Source: JBFMFH01 sp040752275 (GTDB lineage: Bacteria > Acidobacteriota > Vicinamibacteria > Vicinamibacterales > JAKQTR01). Taken from it: a stretch of 64,000 bases of DNA. The position numbers and the translations under genes were made by a program. The notes under the pieces are model-generated. The model did not search any database. It was not told the DNA's origin and saw only the letters and a list, made by a program, of their open reading frames with translations. The DNA is taken from assembly GCA_040752275.1 (NCBI GenBank), contig JBFMFH010000045.1, positions 1-64,000 on the forward strand, written 5' to 3'. Position 1 is the first letter of the stretch, and every line of letters begins with the position of its first letter. Shown here in pieces: positions 16,175 through 24,273 of the stretch.

Positions 16175-17803
16175 TTACCGGCTCGCGGCCGAGACGGCCG
16201 ACGCGAGCGAAATGGTCGAGCCGCCGGCGGTCGGGGCCTCCTGGACGGTCTCGAAGTCGATGAGGGAGCGGTTGTAGTCGAGGAGGGCGACCAGCTCCGA
16301 GTACTGGGCATTCGCCAGATCGCGCTGCGCCTGGAACACCACGTAGTTGGTCGACATGCCGGCCGCGAACTTCTTCTGCTCGGCCTCCAGCCGGCGCTCG
16401 GCCAGCCGTCGCGCGGCTTGCGTGGCCTCCAGGCGCTTCTGGTTCGTTTCGACGTTCCGGGCCACGTCGCGAACCTGGGTCACGACGCTCAACTCCGCGT
16501 CCCGCAGCTGGATCTGCGCCTGCTCGTACTGCAGTCTCGTGCGGGCCAGGTTCGCCTCGGCCCCGCTCCTGCCGATCGGGTAGGAGACCTGGATGGCGAA
16601 CGTCCAGCTCGGGAAGTTGGCGCTGAAGAGCCGGCTCATCACCGTGCCGAATCCCTCGCTGATTTCCCCGAGGATCTGGGGCGGAAACCCCCCACCGAAG
16701 TTCTTCTTCGTACCGCCCTGGCCCGTGACGCCGTAGCTCAGGTTGGCGGTCACGTCCGGCAGGGTCTGGTTCTGGTAGTACTGGATGTTGACGTCGGTGA
16801 TCTCCATGGTCTTGCGGTACTGACGCAGATCCGTGCGCTTGTCGAGGGCGGCGCGCACGGCCCGGTCCACGTCGATCGCCGTCGGGGCGAAGGTCGGCTC
16901 GTCTGTCAGATCGAATCCGACGGCCCAGTAGTCCGGGGCCTTCGGATCGACGATGAGCGTCCGCAGCCGGTCGTCAGCGCGCCTGACGGCGGCCTCCGCG
17001 ACGATCACCGCCTCTTCACGCCGCGCCACCTCGGCTTCCGCTTCGACGACGTCGATCGGCGCCATGGTTCCGATCTCGACTCGGGACCGGTTGTTGCGCA
17101 ACTGCTCCTGCGCCAGATCGAGGGACTGCCGAGCCACTCTCAACGACGCGACCGCGGACTTGACGTCCCAGTAGGCGTACTTCACGGAGCGGATGGTGGA
17201 GAGCATCGTCTGCTGCAGATCGATGTCCGAGACCTCGCGGTTCTTCTTCGAGACCAGCAACTGCTGGCGCGGGCTGTCGATATGGAAGTTCCGCAAGAAG
17301 GGCTGGCTGAAACTGAGGTTCACGTTCGAGCCGAGCGACGGGTTCGGGCTGTCGTAGACGCTGTTCGACTCGGTGCGCGACGAGTCCCAGGTCACACGGT
17401 AGCTGCCGCCGTACCACGGCAGCTGCTGGGCGGCCCCCACGTTGGTCGTGAACGAGTCGCGGGTCAGCTTGTCCTCCGCGCCGGCGAAGAAGCTGCTGAT
17501 GGGGGTCGTCCGGTTCGACTGGCTCAGATCGAAGGTCAGGTTCGGGATCCACGCAGCCTTGACCTGCTCGATGTTGAGGTCCTGCAGTTGCGGGTTGATC
17601 CGCTGGACCTGCAGGCTCAAGTTGTTCTCGAGCGCCATCTGGACGGCGTCTTCGATGGACAACCGGAGCGTCGAGCCGCCTGGCTGGGCCGCAAGCTGGC
17701 CTGCCCCCGACTGGGACGGTTGCCCGAAGATGGACGAGGGCAGTCCGATGACGAACGCCGCGACGACGGCCACCACCGCCGTGCGGTAACGCTGTTGAGA
17801 CAT
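16175..17803 (-). CDS. TolC-family outer-membrane efflux protein
   Basis: A ~542-residue protein. A signal peptide (AVVAVVAAFVIGLPSSIFGQ) is followed by two OEP repeats: LRLSIEDAVQMALENNLSLQ near the N-terminus and VDRAVRAALDKRTDLRQYRK in the middle, with long coiled-coil-forming helices. TolC proteins form trimeric outer-membrane channels for efflux or type I secretion. No adaptor or pump gene is adjacent, so it may be shared. ATG 17803 gives the cleanest signal peptide; GTG 17818, with GGAGG upstream, would add five residues. A terminator follows. Confidence 0.85.
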   Translation of the reverse strand: MSQQRYRTAVVAVVAAFVIGLPSSIFGQPSQSGAGQLAAQPGGSTLRLSIEDAVQMALENNLSLQVQRINPQLQDLNIEQVKAAWIPNLTFDLSQSNRTTPISSFFAGAEDKLTRDSFTTNVGAAQQLPWYGGSYRVTWDSSRTESNSVYDSPNPSLGSNVNLSFSQPFLRNFHIDSPRQQLLVSKKNREVSDIDLQQTMLSTIRSVKYAYWDVKSAVASLRVARQSLDLAQEQLRNNRSRVEIGTMAPIDVVEAEAEVARREEAVIVAEAAVRRADDRLRTLIVDPKAPDYWAVGFDLTDEPTFAPTAIDVDRAVRAALDKRTDLRQYRKTMEITDVNIQYYQNQTLPDVTANLSYGVTGQGGTKKNFGGGFPPQILGEISEGFGTVMSRLFSANFPSWTFAIQVSYPIGRSGAEANLARTRLQYEQAQIQLRDAELSVVTQVRDVARNVETNQKRLEATQAARRLAERRLEAEQKKFAAGMSTNYVVFQAQRDLANAQYSELVALLDYNRSLIDFETVQEAPTAGGSTISLASAVSAASR

Positions 17804-17950
17804 AGCCGTATGCTCCACTGCTAGGAATCCTCCGGCCTCGGCCGGCCCAGGAAGTACACACCACGACTGCGCGGGTGCGGCGCTGCAACACCGTCCTAGG
17901 AGAAATAGACGGATCTCGCTGCGGCACGGTTTCAGCGAATCCGCAACGGG

Positions 17951-17956
17951 TATACT
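17951..17956 (+). promoter_or_regulatory. -10 element for the S9 peptidase gene
   Basis: TATACT at 17951-17956 with a predicted leader of about 89 nt to ATG 18052. The leader contains the palindrome GGTGTCAGTGACACC at 17995-18009. The remainder of 17819-17950 shows no gene. Confidence 0.5.
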
Positions 17957-17994
17957 AACCCCGGAGTTCGCCAGACGTCTTGAAAGCCGCGAAC

Positions 17995-18009
17995 GGTGTC
18001 AGTGACACC
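17995..18009. repeat. 15-base palindrome in peptidase leader
   Basis: GGTGTCAGTGACACC is self-complementary around its central G. A 13-base core copy recurs at 53250-53262, at the start of the EamA gene. It could be an operator or an extragenic palindrome; nothing in the sequence decides. Confidence 0.45.
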
Positions 18010-18051
18010 CCTCCGCAGCCGATTGCCGGCCCATCCGACGAGGTTGATATC

Positions 18052-20487
18052 ATGCGCCCGATTCGCATTCTGTTGGCCGTGTTGCCCCTGCTGCTGGCTG
18101 TGCCCCCGTTGGAGGCGCAGCAGCGGGGCGTTGCCGCGGAGCCGAAGCCCTTTGCACTGACTGTCGACCACATCATGCGTGGGCCCGATTTGGTGGGGTA
18201 TCCGCCGTCCGGACTCCGCTGGGCGGGGGATTCCCGGACCCTGTACTTCGAGTGGCGTCTCCCGGGGGAAGAAGAGGGTTCGACCTACGCGCTGGATCGC
18301 GGTGCGACGACGCCGCGCAAGCTGTCCGAAGGTGAGCGCAAGCTGGCTCCGCCCGTGTCCGGTGCGTGGGACCAGGCCAGGCGCCGCGTCCTCTTCACCG
18401 AGCGCGGCGACATCGTTCTGATTGACACCATCGCGGGCACGCGGCGGCAGATCACGCGCACGACCGCACCCGAGTCCAGTCCCGAGTGGGCAAAGAACGA
18501 GATGGCCATCACCTATGTGTCCCAGAACAACCTGTTCCTCGTCCCACTCGACAGCGGGCAGGTGCAGCAACTGACCGACGTGCACCCGCGCCGCAGAGAA
18601 CCGCGCGAGAACGACTCTCAGAAGTTCGTCAAGGACCAGGAGTCCGCTCTCATCGAGTTCACCCGCCAGGCGGCGGTCCGCCGCAGGAAGGACGAGGAGG
18701 AACGGAAGAAGAACGCCCTGCCGGAGCTCGAAATCTCGGAGCGTCAGAGCGTGGCCAGCATCAGCCTGCATCCATCGGGCACCTGGGCGTTCCTTCTCGT
18801 GGTCGACCGGGCCGACGGCACCAAGACCGCCAGCGTGCCGAACTACGTGACCGAATCCGGCTATACCGAGGAACTCACGAGCCGCGTCAAGGTCGGCGAT
18901 GCTCAGGAGCGCCGCCGCCTGGCCATCCTCAACCTTCAGACGGGGAAGTCGGTCTGGGCGGACGGGGGCTTTGCGGGGACGAAGCCGCCCAGACCGGCTC
19001 AACCCGCGGCGGCCACGAGCCCATCCGGTGAGGAGGCGTCATCGCAACGTGCGGCGGTGCGAAAGGACGAGCCGAGGGAGGTCCGCTGGGGCATGCCCCT
19101 GGTCTCGCCAGATGGATCCATCGCCGTCGTCGCCACCCGGTCCGAGGACTTCAAGGACCGGTGGATCGTCACGCTCGACCCAGAGACGGGGAAGACGCGG
19201 GTCATCGATCACCTGCACGACGATGCCTGGGTCAGGGAGGTCGGGGGTGGACGGTTTGGAGGAAGCGGACTCGACTGGATGCCCGACGGCCACACCGTGT
19301 GGTTCCTTTCGGAACGCGACGGGTGGATGCACCTCTGGACCCTGGATGCCGCCGATCCCGCGGCGACGAGCGTACAGATGACGCGGGGAGCGTACGAACT
19401 GTCGGCGGTGTCGCTGTCGCCGGACAAGACCAAGTTCGTGTTCGTGTCGAACCAGGTCCATCCGGGTGAACGGCACATCTACGAGATGCCGGTCGGGGGA
19501 GGACCGCCAATCCGCCTGACAACTGCGACCGGATCGAGCACCGGGGACGTGTCGCCGGACGGCCAACTGATCGCACTGATCCACTCGAGTGCCTCGCGGC
19601 CGCCGGAGGTCTTCGTGATGCCGTACGAGGCGGGCGCCCCCATGCAGCAGGTGACGATGACGCCGACGGAGGAGTGGCGGAGCTACCGGTGGATCGAGCC
19701 GCAGGTGGTCACGTTCAAGGCTCGCGACGGCGCCGACGTGTACGCCCGGCTGTTCACTCCGGAGATGGTCGGCGCCCGACGCGACCGCTCCAGGCCGGGC
19801 GTCGTGTTCGTGCACGGCGCGGGGTACGCGCAGAATGCCCACAAGTACTGGGCCTCCTACTATCGCGAGTACATGTTCGACCACCTGCTGGCGTCACGCG
19901 GGTACGTCGTGCTGGACGTGGACTACCGGGCCAGCGCCGGGTACGGCCGCCACTGGCGCACCGCCGTCTACCGCCACATGGGCGGCAAGGATCTGGACGA
20001 CATCGTCGACGGGGCGGCATACCTGGTGCGGGAGCAGCGCGTGGACCCGAAGCGCATCGGAGTCTACGGCGGCAGCTACGGAGGATTCATCACCCTGATG
20101 GCGATGTTCACCTCGCCCCGGACCTTCGCGGCGGGTGCCGCGCTGCGGCCGGTTACCGACTGGGCGCACTACAACCACCCGTACACGGCGGCGATCCTCA
20201 ACCAGCCGCAAGACGATCCGGAGGCCTACAAGCGGAGTTCTCCCATCTACTTCGCCGAGGGACTCACCGGGGCGCTCCTCATCTGCCACGGGCTGGTCGA
20301 CACCAACGTGCACGCGCAGGACTCCATCCGGCTCGCACAGCGGCTGATCGAGTTGCGGAAGACGAACTGGGAATTGGCGCTCTACCCGGTCGAGAACCAC
20401 AGCTTCACGCAGGAAACGAGCTGGGCCGACGAATACCGGCGGATCCTGGAGCTGTTCGAGCGCAACCTGAGACTCGCCCGGCGTTGA
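18052..20487 (+). CDS. S9 family prolyl-oligopeptidase-type serine peptidase
   Basis: An 811-residue secreted peptidase. Residues 1-24 form a signal peptide (ILLAVLPLLLAVPPLEAQ). Residues ~40-560 are a beta-propeller with WD40-like repeats, including a charged insertion near 190-225 and an Ala/Pro linker near 310-340. The alpha/beta-hydrolase domain carries the triad S675 (GGSYGGF), D750 (HGLVDTNVH) and H783 (VENHSFTQ). Dipeptidyl or acyl-aminoacyl peptidase activity in the periplasm is expected. An upstream in-frame TTG at 17980 is rejected because the signal peptide starts at 18052. Confidence 0.9.
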   Translation: MRPIRILLAVLPLLLAVPPLEAQQRGVAAEPKPFALTVDHIMRGPDLVGYPPSGLRWAGDSRTLYFEWRLPGEEEGSTYALDRGATTPRKLSEGERKLAPPVSGAWDQARRRVLFTERGDIVLIDTIAGTRRQITRTTAPESSPEWAKNEMAITYVSQNNLFLVPLDSGQVQQLTDVHPRRREPRENDSQKFVKDQESALIEFTRQAAVRRRKDEEERKKNALPELEISERQSVASISLHPSGTWAFLLVVDRADGTKTASVPNYVTESGYTEELTSRVKVGDAQERRRLAILNLQTGKSVWADGGFAGTKPPRPAQPAAATSPSGEEASSQRAAVRKDEPREVRWGMPLVSPDGSIAVVATRSEDFKDRWIVTLDPETGKTRVIDHLHDDAWVREVGGGRFGGSGLDWMPDGHTVWFLSERDGWMHLWTLDAADPAATSVQMTRGAYELSAVSLSPDKTKFVFVSNQVHPGERHIYEMPVGGGPPIRLTTATGSSTGDVSPDGQLIALIHSSASRPPEVFVMPYEAGAPMQQVTMTPTEEWRSYRWIEPQVVTFKARDGADVYARLFTPEMVGARRDRSRPGVVFVHGAGYAQNAHKYWASYYREYMFDHLLASRGYVVLDVDYRASAGYGRHWRTAVYRHMGGKDLDDIVDGAAYLVREQRVDPKRIGVYGGSYGGFITLMAMFTSPRTFAAGAALRPVTDWAHYNHPYTAAILNQPQDDPEAYKRSSPIYFAEGLTGALLICHGLVDTNVHAQDSIRLAQRLIELRKTNWELALYPVENHSFTQETSWADEYRRILELFERNLRLARR

Positions 20488-20550
20488 CCGGGGCGTGTGT
20501 TGGAGGCCGGTGGAAGCCTGGGTGGAGCCCCGGGCCCGAGTGGAGGGAGC

Positions 20551-21126
20551 ATGGAGCACGACGACCTGCTCAACCGGTTCAGGCGGCTCGGAGCGCTGCT
20601 GGAAGGACATTTCCGGCTCACCTCCGGGCTGCACAGCTCCGCGTACCTGCAGTGTGCGCTGGTGCTGCAGTATCCCGCCGAGGCCGAGGCACTGGGCCGG
20701 GCCCTGGCCGAGAAGATGCGCGCGCTGCGCCCGAATGTCGTGCTGTCCCCGGCTCTCGGCGGCCTCATCATCGGCCACGAGGTAGGACGGGCACTTGGCG
20801 TACGAGCCGTGTTCGCGGAACGCGTCGACGGCGTCCTCACGCTCCGGCGCGGGTTCCACCTCGGGGGCGCCGATCGCGTGCTGGTGGTGGAGGATGTCCT
20901 GACGACCGGCGGGTCGACCCGAGAGACGATGGATGTGGCCCGCGCGCGCGGCGCGACGGTGGTCGGTGCCGTGTCGGTCATCAACCGAAGCGGCGCCAAG
21001 GACCCTGTTGATGTGCCCTTCGCGTCGCTGGCAGCCATCACGCCGCCGACCTACGACCCCGAGTCGTGTCCACTCTGCGCGAAGGGACTGGCGGTGACGA
21101 AGCCTGGATCGAGGCCGGGGATCTGA
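20551..21126 (+). CDS. pyrE: orotate phosphoribosyltransferase
   Basis: A 191-residue OPRT joining orotate to PRPP. The motifs GHFRLTSGLHSSAYLQCALV, LSPALGGLIIGHEVGRAL and the PRPP loop VLVVEDVLTTGGSTRETMD are canonical. The C-terminal CPLCAKGLAV tail is shared with the paralogue at 12544. ATG 20551 follows GGAGGGAG. It stands apart from the pyr operons, between a peptidase and truA. A heptamer tandem array begins eight bases after the stop. Confidence 0.92.
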   Translation: MEHDDLLNRFRRLGALLEGHFRLTSGLHSSAYLQCALVLQYPAEAEALGRALAEKMRALRPNVVLSPALGGLIIGHEVGRALGVRAVFAERVDGVLTLRRGFHLGGADRVLVVEDVLTTGGSTRETMDVARARGATVVGAVSVINRSGAKDPVDVPFASLAAITPPTYDPESCPLCAKGLAVTKPGSRPGI

Positions 21127-21133
21127 TTCAGAA

Positions 21134-21168
21134 GAAGACAGAAGACAGAAGACAGAAAACAGAATGCA
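21134..21168. repeat. heptanucleotide tandem array, GAAGACA type
   Basis: Five heptamers: three GAAGACA, then GAAAACA and GAATGCA. The array starts seven bases after the pyrE stop codon. Confidence 0.75.
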
Positions 21169-21169
21169 G

Positions 21170-21217
21170 GCCCAGGGCTTTCTCGGGTGGCCGTGGGCGA
21201 AGGCCCCAGCCCTGGGC
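21170..21217. repeat. inverted repeat upstream of truA
   Basis: GCCCAGGGCT (21170-21179) and AGCCCTGGGC (21208-21217) are perfect 10-base arms 28 bases apart. No U-tract follows, so it is not a standard terminator. Confidence 0.5.
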
Positions 21218-21249
21218 GACAGGCGACAGAGAACCCGAGCCCCGAGGCG

Positions 21250-22068
21250 ATGTCCCGAACTCTCAAGCTCACCGTTGCCTATGAGGGCACCGCGTATGTT
21301 GGCTGGCAGCGCCAGGCGGAGGGGATCTCGATCCAGGGCCTGCTCGAAGACGCGCTCTCGCGCATCGACGGCAGACCAGTGGTGGTCGTCGCGGCCGGGC
21401 GCACCGATGCCGGCGTGCACGCCCTCGGCCAGATCGTCCGCGCTCGGATCGGGACCGCGCACGACGGTGCCATGCTCACGCGAGCGCTCAACGGTCTGCT
21501 GCCGGCCGACGTGCGCGTGCTGAGCGTGGAGGAGGCCGACGCCACGTTTCACCCGCGCTACGACGCGAGATCGAAGACCTATCAGTATTGGATCTGGAAC
21601 GGCTCCATCCTGCCGCCCGCCGTGCGCCAGTGGTGTTGGCACGTCGCCCGTCCGCTCGACGTCTCACGCATGGACGCAGCCGCGAGGCTGCTTGAGGGCC
21701 GCCGTGATTTCGCGGCCTTTCAGTCGACGGGCAGCGAGGTGAAGACCAGCGAGCGGACCGTCAGACGTGCATGGGTCCGGCGGGAAGCTGGCAGTGGAGA
21801 AGCGCCGGCCGTCCTGGCCCGTCTGGGTGCTCCTGACCCGCAGTTCGTCGTCTTCGAGATCGAGGCCGACGGTTTCTTGCGCCACATGGTGCGCGCGATC
21901 GTGGGTACGCTCGTGGAGATTGGGGACGGCCGGCGCGAGCCAGAGTCCGTGACCCGTCTTCTGGCTTCCCGCGACCGGAGCGCGGCCGGCGCGACTGCCC
22001 CGGCGCACGGTCTGGTCCTCGTGGGCGTGCGCTGCACTTCTCGTAATTGTAGGACGCGCCGATGTTGA
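21250..22068 (+). CDS. truA: tRNA pseudouridine(38-40) synthase
   Basis: A 272-residue TruA. It opens with LKLTVAYEGTAYVGWQRQ, carries the catalytic Asp D53 in GRTDAGVHALGQ, and the substrate-binding ADGFLRHMVRAIVGTLVEIGDG. The enzyme modifies uridines in the tRNA anticodon stem-loop. ATG 21250 is chosen from the family start. The C-terminal tail (RNCRTRRC) is slightly extended and Cys/Arg-rich. Confidence 0.93.
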   Translation: MSRTLKLTVAYEGTAYVGWQRQAEGISIQGLLEDALSRIDGRPVVVVAAGRTDAGVHALGQIVRARIGTAHDGAMLTRALNGLLPADVRVLSVEEADATFHPRYDARSKTYQYWIWNGSILPPAVRQWCWHVARPLDVSRMDAAARLLEGRRDFAAFQSTGSEVKTSERTVRRAWVRREAGSGEAPAVLARLGAPDPQFVVFEIEADGFLRHMVRAIVGTLVEIGDGRREPESVTRLLASRDRSAAGATAPAHGLVLVGVRCTSRNCRTRRC

Positions 22069-22292
22069 CGGATGCTGCCGTTTGCCACTGTCGCGAGATC
22101 CGGCATGTTCGGTGCATGGAATCCCCAGGATTCAGGGGGTACGCTGCCAAGGCGATGGAGTCGGGCGAGCGGTCAGGATCACCCCGGGCCGAGGCGTGCA
22201 GAAGGGACTGCGGCCGACCGGTCCCGGCGATCGGCTTGACTCGTCGTGGGCGCGGGCCTGCCAGAATCGACAGGCTACCCGGTCGACCGATC

Positions 22293-22307
22293 TGACAGAA
22301 CTGACAG
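22293..22307 (+). promoter_or_regulatory. TGACAG direct repeat, candidate activator binding site
   Basis: TGACAGAACTGACAG holds two TGACAG units nine bases apart. The same arrangement recurs at 25674-25688, 166 bp upstream of the sigma-54 promoter. The second unit overlaps the -35 of the kinase promoter, so binding here would be expected to interfere with sigma-70 transcription (inference). Confidence 0.5.
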
Positions 22308-22328
22308 ACTGCCGGCTGGTGGTAGACT
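22301..22328 (+). promoter_or_regulatory. sigma-70-type promoter of the two-component genes
   Basis: CTGACA (22301-22306) and TAGACT (22323-22328) are 16 bp apart, five of six and four of six matches to consensus. The leader to ATG 22378 would be about 43 nt. Confidence 0.45.
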
Positions 22329-22377
22329 GAATCCCCCAGCAACACAGGTGACGTGAGCGGGTTCTACGGGATCCGAC

Positions 22378-24273
22378 ATGACACGCTTCAGACTTCCCAA
22401 GGTCGAGCGTCTGACCGCGCGCCTCGCGGGCGGGATGATCGCGTTCATCATGATTCCGGTGGCGGCCGGGACATACCTGCTCTCCTCGGTTCACTACGAC
22501 CACGCGGTTGAGGCGAGGCGCGAAGCGGCCGAGCTCGAGGTCAACATCCTCGAGTCGGCCCTGCGTCACCAGATGCTCAGGCGCGACACCGAGCTGATGA
22601 CCGATATCCTGCAGGAGGTCGGCCGGAAGCCGAACGTGCAACGCGCGATGGTCATCGACCACATTGGCGTCGTCAGGCTCTCGAGCCGGCGCTCGGATCT
22701 CGGCACCACGTTGTCGCGGGAGTCCCCGACGTGCCTCGTCTGCCACGCCCAGGACGCAAGGTCCCGGCTGCGCTGGGTCCTGCTGAACGACGATGGCGCC
22801 GACGTGCTTCGCAGCGTGCTCCCCGTGGAGAATCGGCCGGAGTGCCACCAGTGCCACGACCCGTCCGCCAAGCTGAACGGGATTGTCGTGCTCGACGTGT
22901 CACTCGCGCCAGTCCAGGCACAGTTCCAGCGTGACTTGGTGTGGCTTGGCGGTGCCACAATCGTCGTGACGCTTCTCATGCTCGGCGGCGTCGGCGTGCA
23001 CGTCAGACGCCTCGTTCTCTCCCGTCTGACGCGTCTCGGCGGCACGGCCCGGTCGATTGCCCGCGGTGCGTTGGACGAGCGCGCGGATGCCGGTGGCGAC
23101 GACGTCATTGCCGAGCTGGCCGCCGACTTCAACGCGATGGCCGACGCCACGACGCGGCTGATTACCGATGTGAAGGAGCGGGAGCGTCAGATCTCAGGCG
23201 TGATCAACAGCCTCGACGACGGACTGATCGTGCTCGACCGGGACCTCAGGGTCGTGGCTGCGAACAGCTGCATTGCAAAGTGGCTGGGATCGTATCCGGA
23301 ATCGCTGCGGGGCCAGAGCTGCCGCCGCGCCGTCGGCCATGCGCTTCCGTGCCGGGACGATCCGGACTGTCCCACCGCACGATGTCTGTCGACGGGCCTG
23401 TTCCAGCGGGCGACGTTCCGGCTTCCCCGGTCGGCCGGCGGCGAGGAACGCATCTACGAGGTGTACGCGTCCCCCGTGTACGGTGACAACGGTTCGGTGG
23501 GCCAGGTCGTGGAGGCGTGGCGTGACATCACCGACCGCGTGCGGGAGGAGGAGCACCTGGCCGAGATCGAGCGGCTGTCGTCGCTCGGCATCCTGGCCTC
23601 CGGACTGTCGCACGAGGTGAACACGCCGCTCGCCACGACGCTCACGTGCTCGGAGGCCATCATCGATCAGTTGAGCGATGTCGTCCGAGCCCGAGCGGAT
23701 CCTGACACGCTGAGCGCGATCCGAGAGGGCGCCACCGTCATCCGCGATCAGGTGCTCCGGTGCAGAACCATCACCGAGCAGTTTCTCAGGTTTGCCCGCG
23801 GCATTCCGCCGTCCACCGAGCCGATTGATCTGCGTCGAGTCGTCGGGGGCGTCATCGCGCTCGCAGAGCCCACGGCGCGCGAGGCGGGCGTCGATGTCGT
23901 GCTCCAGGGCGAGGATCCCGTCCCGATCGTCACGGCCAACACGGAGGTCGTCCAGCACGTCGTCCTGAATGTCCTGGTCAACGCCATCGAGTCCTGCGCA
24001 GGAGCCGGCGGCAAGGTCGCCATGGAATTCCTCGTTGACTCGGGCGTGCGCCTGCGCATTCGCGACAACGGATGCGGCATCTCTCCCGAGATCCAGCGGC
24101 ATCTCTTCGAGCCCTTTCGCACCCAGAAGGCGAGGGGGACGGGGCTCGGCCTGTTTCTCTCGCGCACCTTCATGCGCCGCTTCAACGGCGATGTCACGCT
24201 CGTCGAGAGCGCGATCGGCCGCGGCTCGTGCCTCGAGGTCGTCTTTCCGCTCGCGCTGGCAGGCAGCCCATGA
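22378..24273 (+). CDS. sensor histidine kinase with diheme c-type sensor region
   Basis: A 631-residue membrane kinase. TM1 ~17-37; extracytoplasmic region ~38-186 with two c-type heme motifs, CLVCH (119-123) and CHQCH (156-160); TM2 ~187-207; HAMP ~208-262; a PAS domain ~272-388 containing five cysteines (C315, C325, C331, C336 and C298); dimerisation/phospho-acceptor helix with H412 in GLSHEVNTPL; and an ATPase domain with NVLVNAIESC, DNGCGIS and GTGLGLFLS. The covalent hemes suggest sensing of redox state, O2, NO or quinone/cytochrome poise. It overlaps the response regulator by four bases (ATGA). Confidence 0.88.
   Translation: MTRFRLPKVERLTARLAGGMIAFIMIPVAAGTYLLSSVHYDHAVEARREAAELEVNILESALRHQMLRRDTELMTDILQEVGRKPNVQRAMVIDHIGVVRLSSRRSDLGTTLSRESPTCLVCHAQDARSRLRWVLLNDDGADVLRSVLPVENRPECHQCHDPSAKLNGIVVLDVSLAPVQAQFQRDLVWLGGATIVVTLLMLGGVGVHVRRLVLSRLTRLGGTARSIARGALDERADAGGDDVIAELAADFNAMADATTRLITDVKERERQISGVINSLDDGLIVLDRDLRVVAANSCIAKWLGSYPESLRGQSCRRAVGHALPCRDDPDCPTARCLSTGLFQRATFRLPRSAGGEERIYEVYASPVYGDNGSVGQVVEAWRDITDRVREEEHLAEIERLSSLGILASGLSHEVNTPLATTLTCSEAIIDQLSDVVRARADPDTLSAIREGATVIRDQVLRCRTITEQFLRFARGIPPSTEPIDLRRVVGGVIALAEPTAREAGVDVVLQGEDPVPIVTANTEVVQHVVLNVLVNAIESCAGAGGKVAMEFLVDSGVRLRIRDNGCGISPEIQRHLFEPFRTQKARGTGLGLFLSRTFMRRFNGDVTLVESAIGRGSCLEVVFPLALAGSP

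Larger units (their letters stand above)
22069..22377. other. regulatory region upstream of the heme-sensor kinase
   Basis: A 309-bp gap with no supported gene. Its last 90 bp hold the TGACAG direct repeat (22293-22307) and an overlapping sigma-70-type promoter, described separately. Nothing else is recognised in 22069-22290. Confidence 0.6.
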
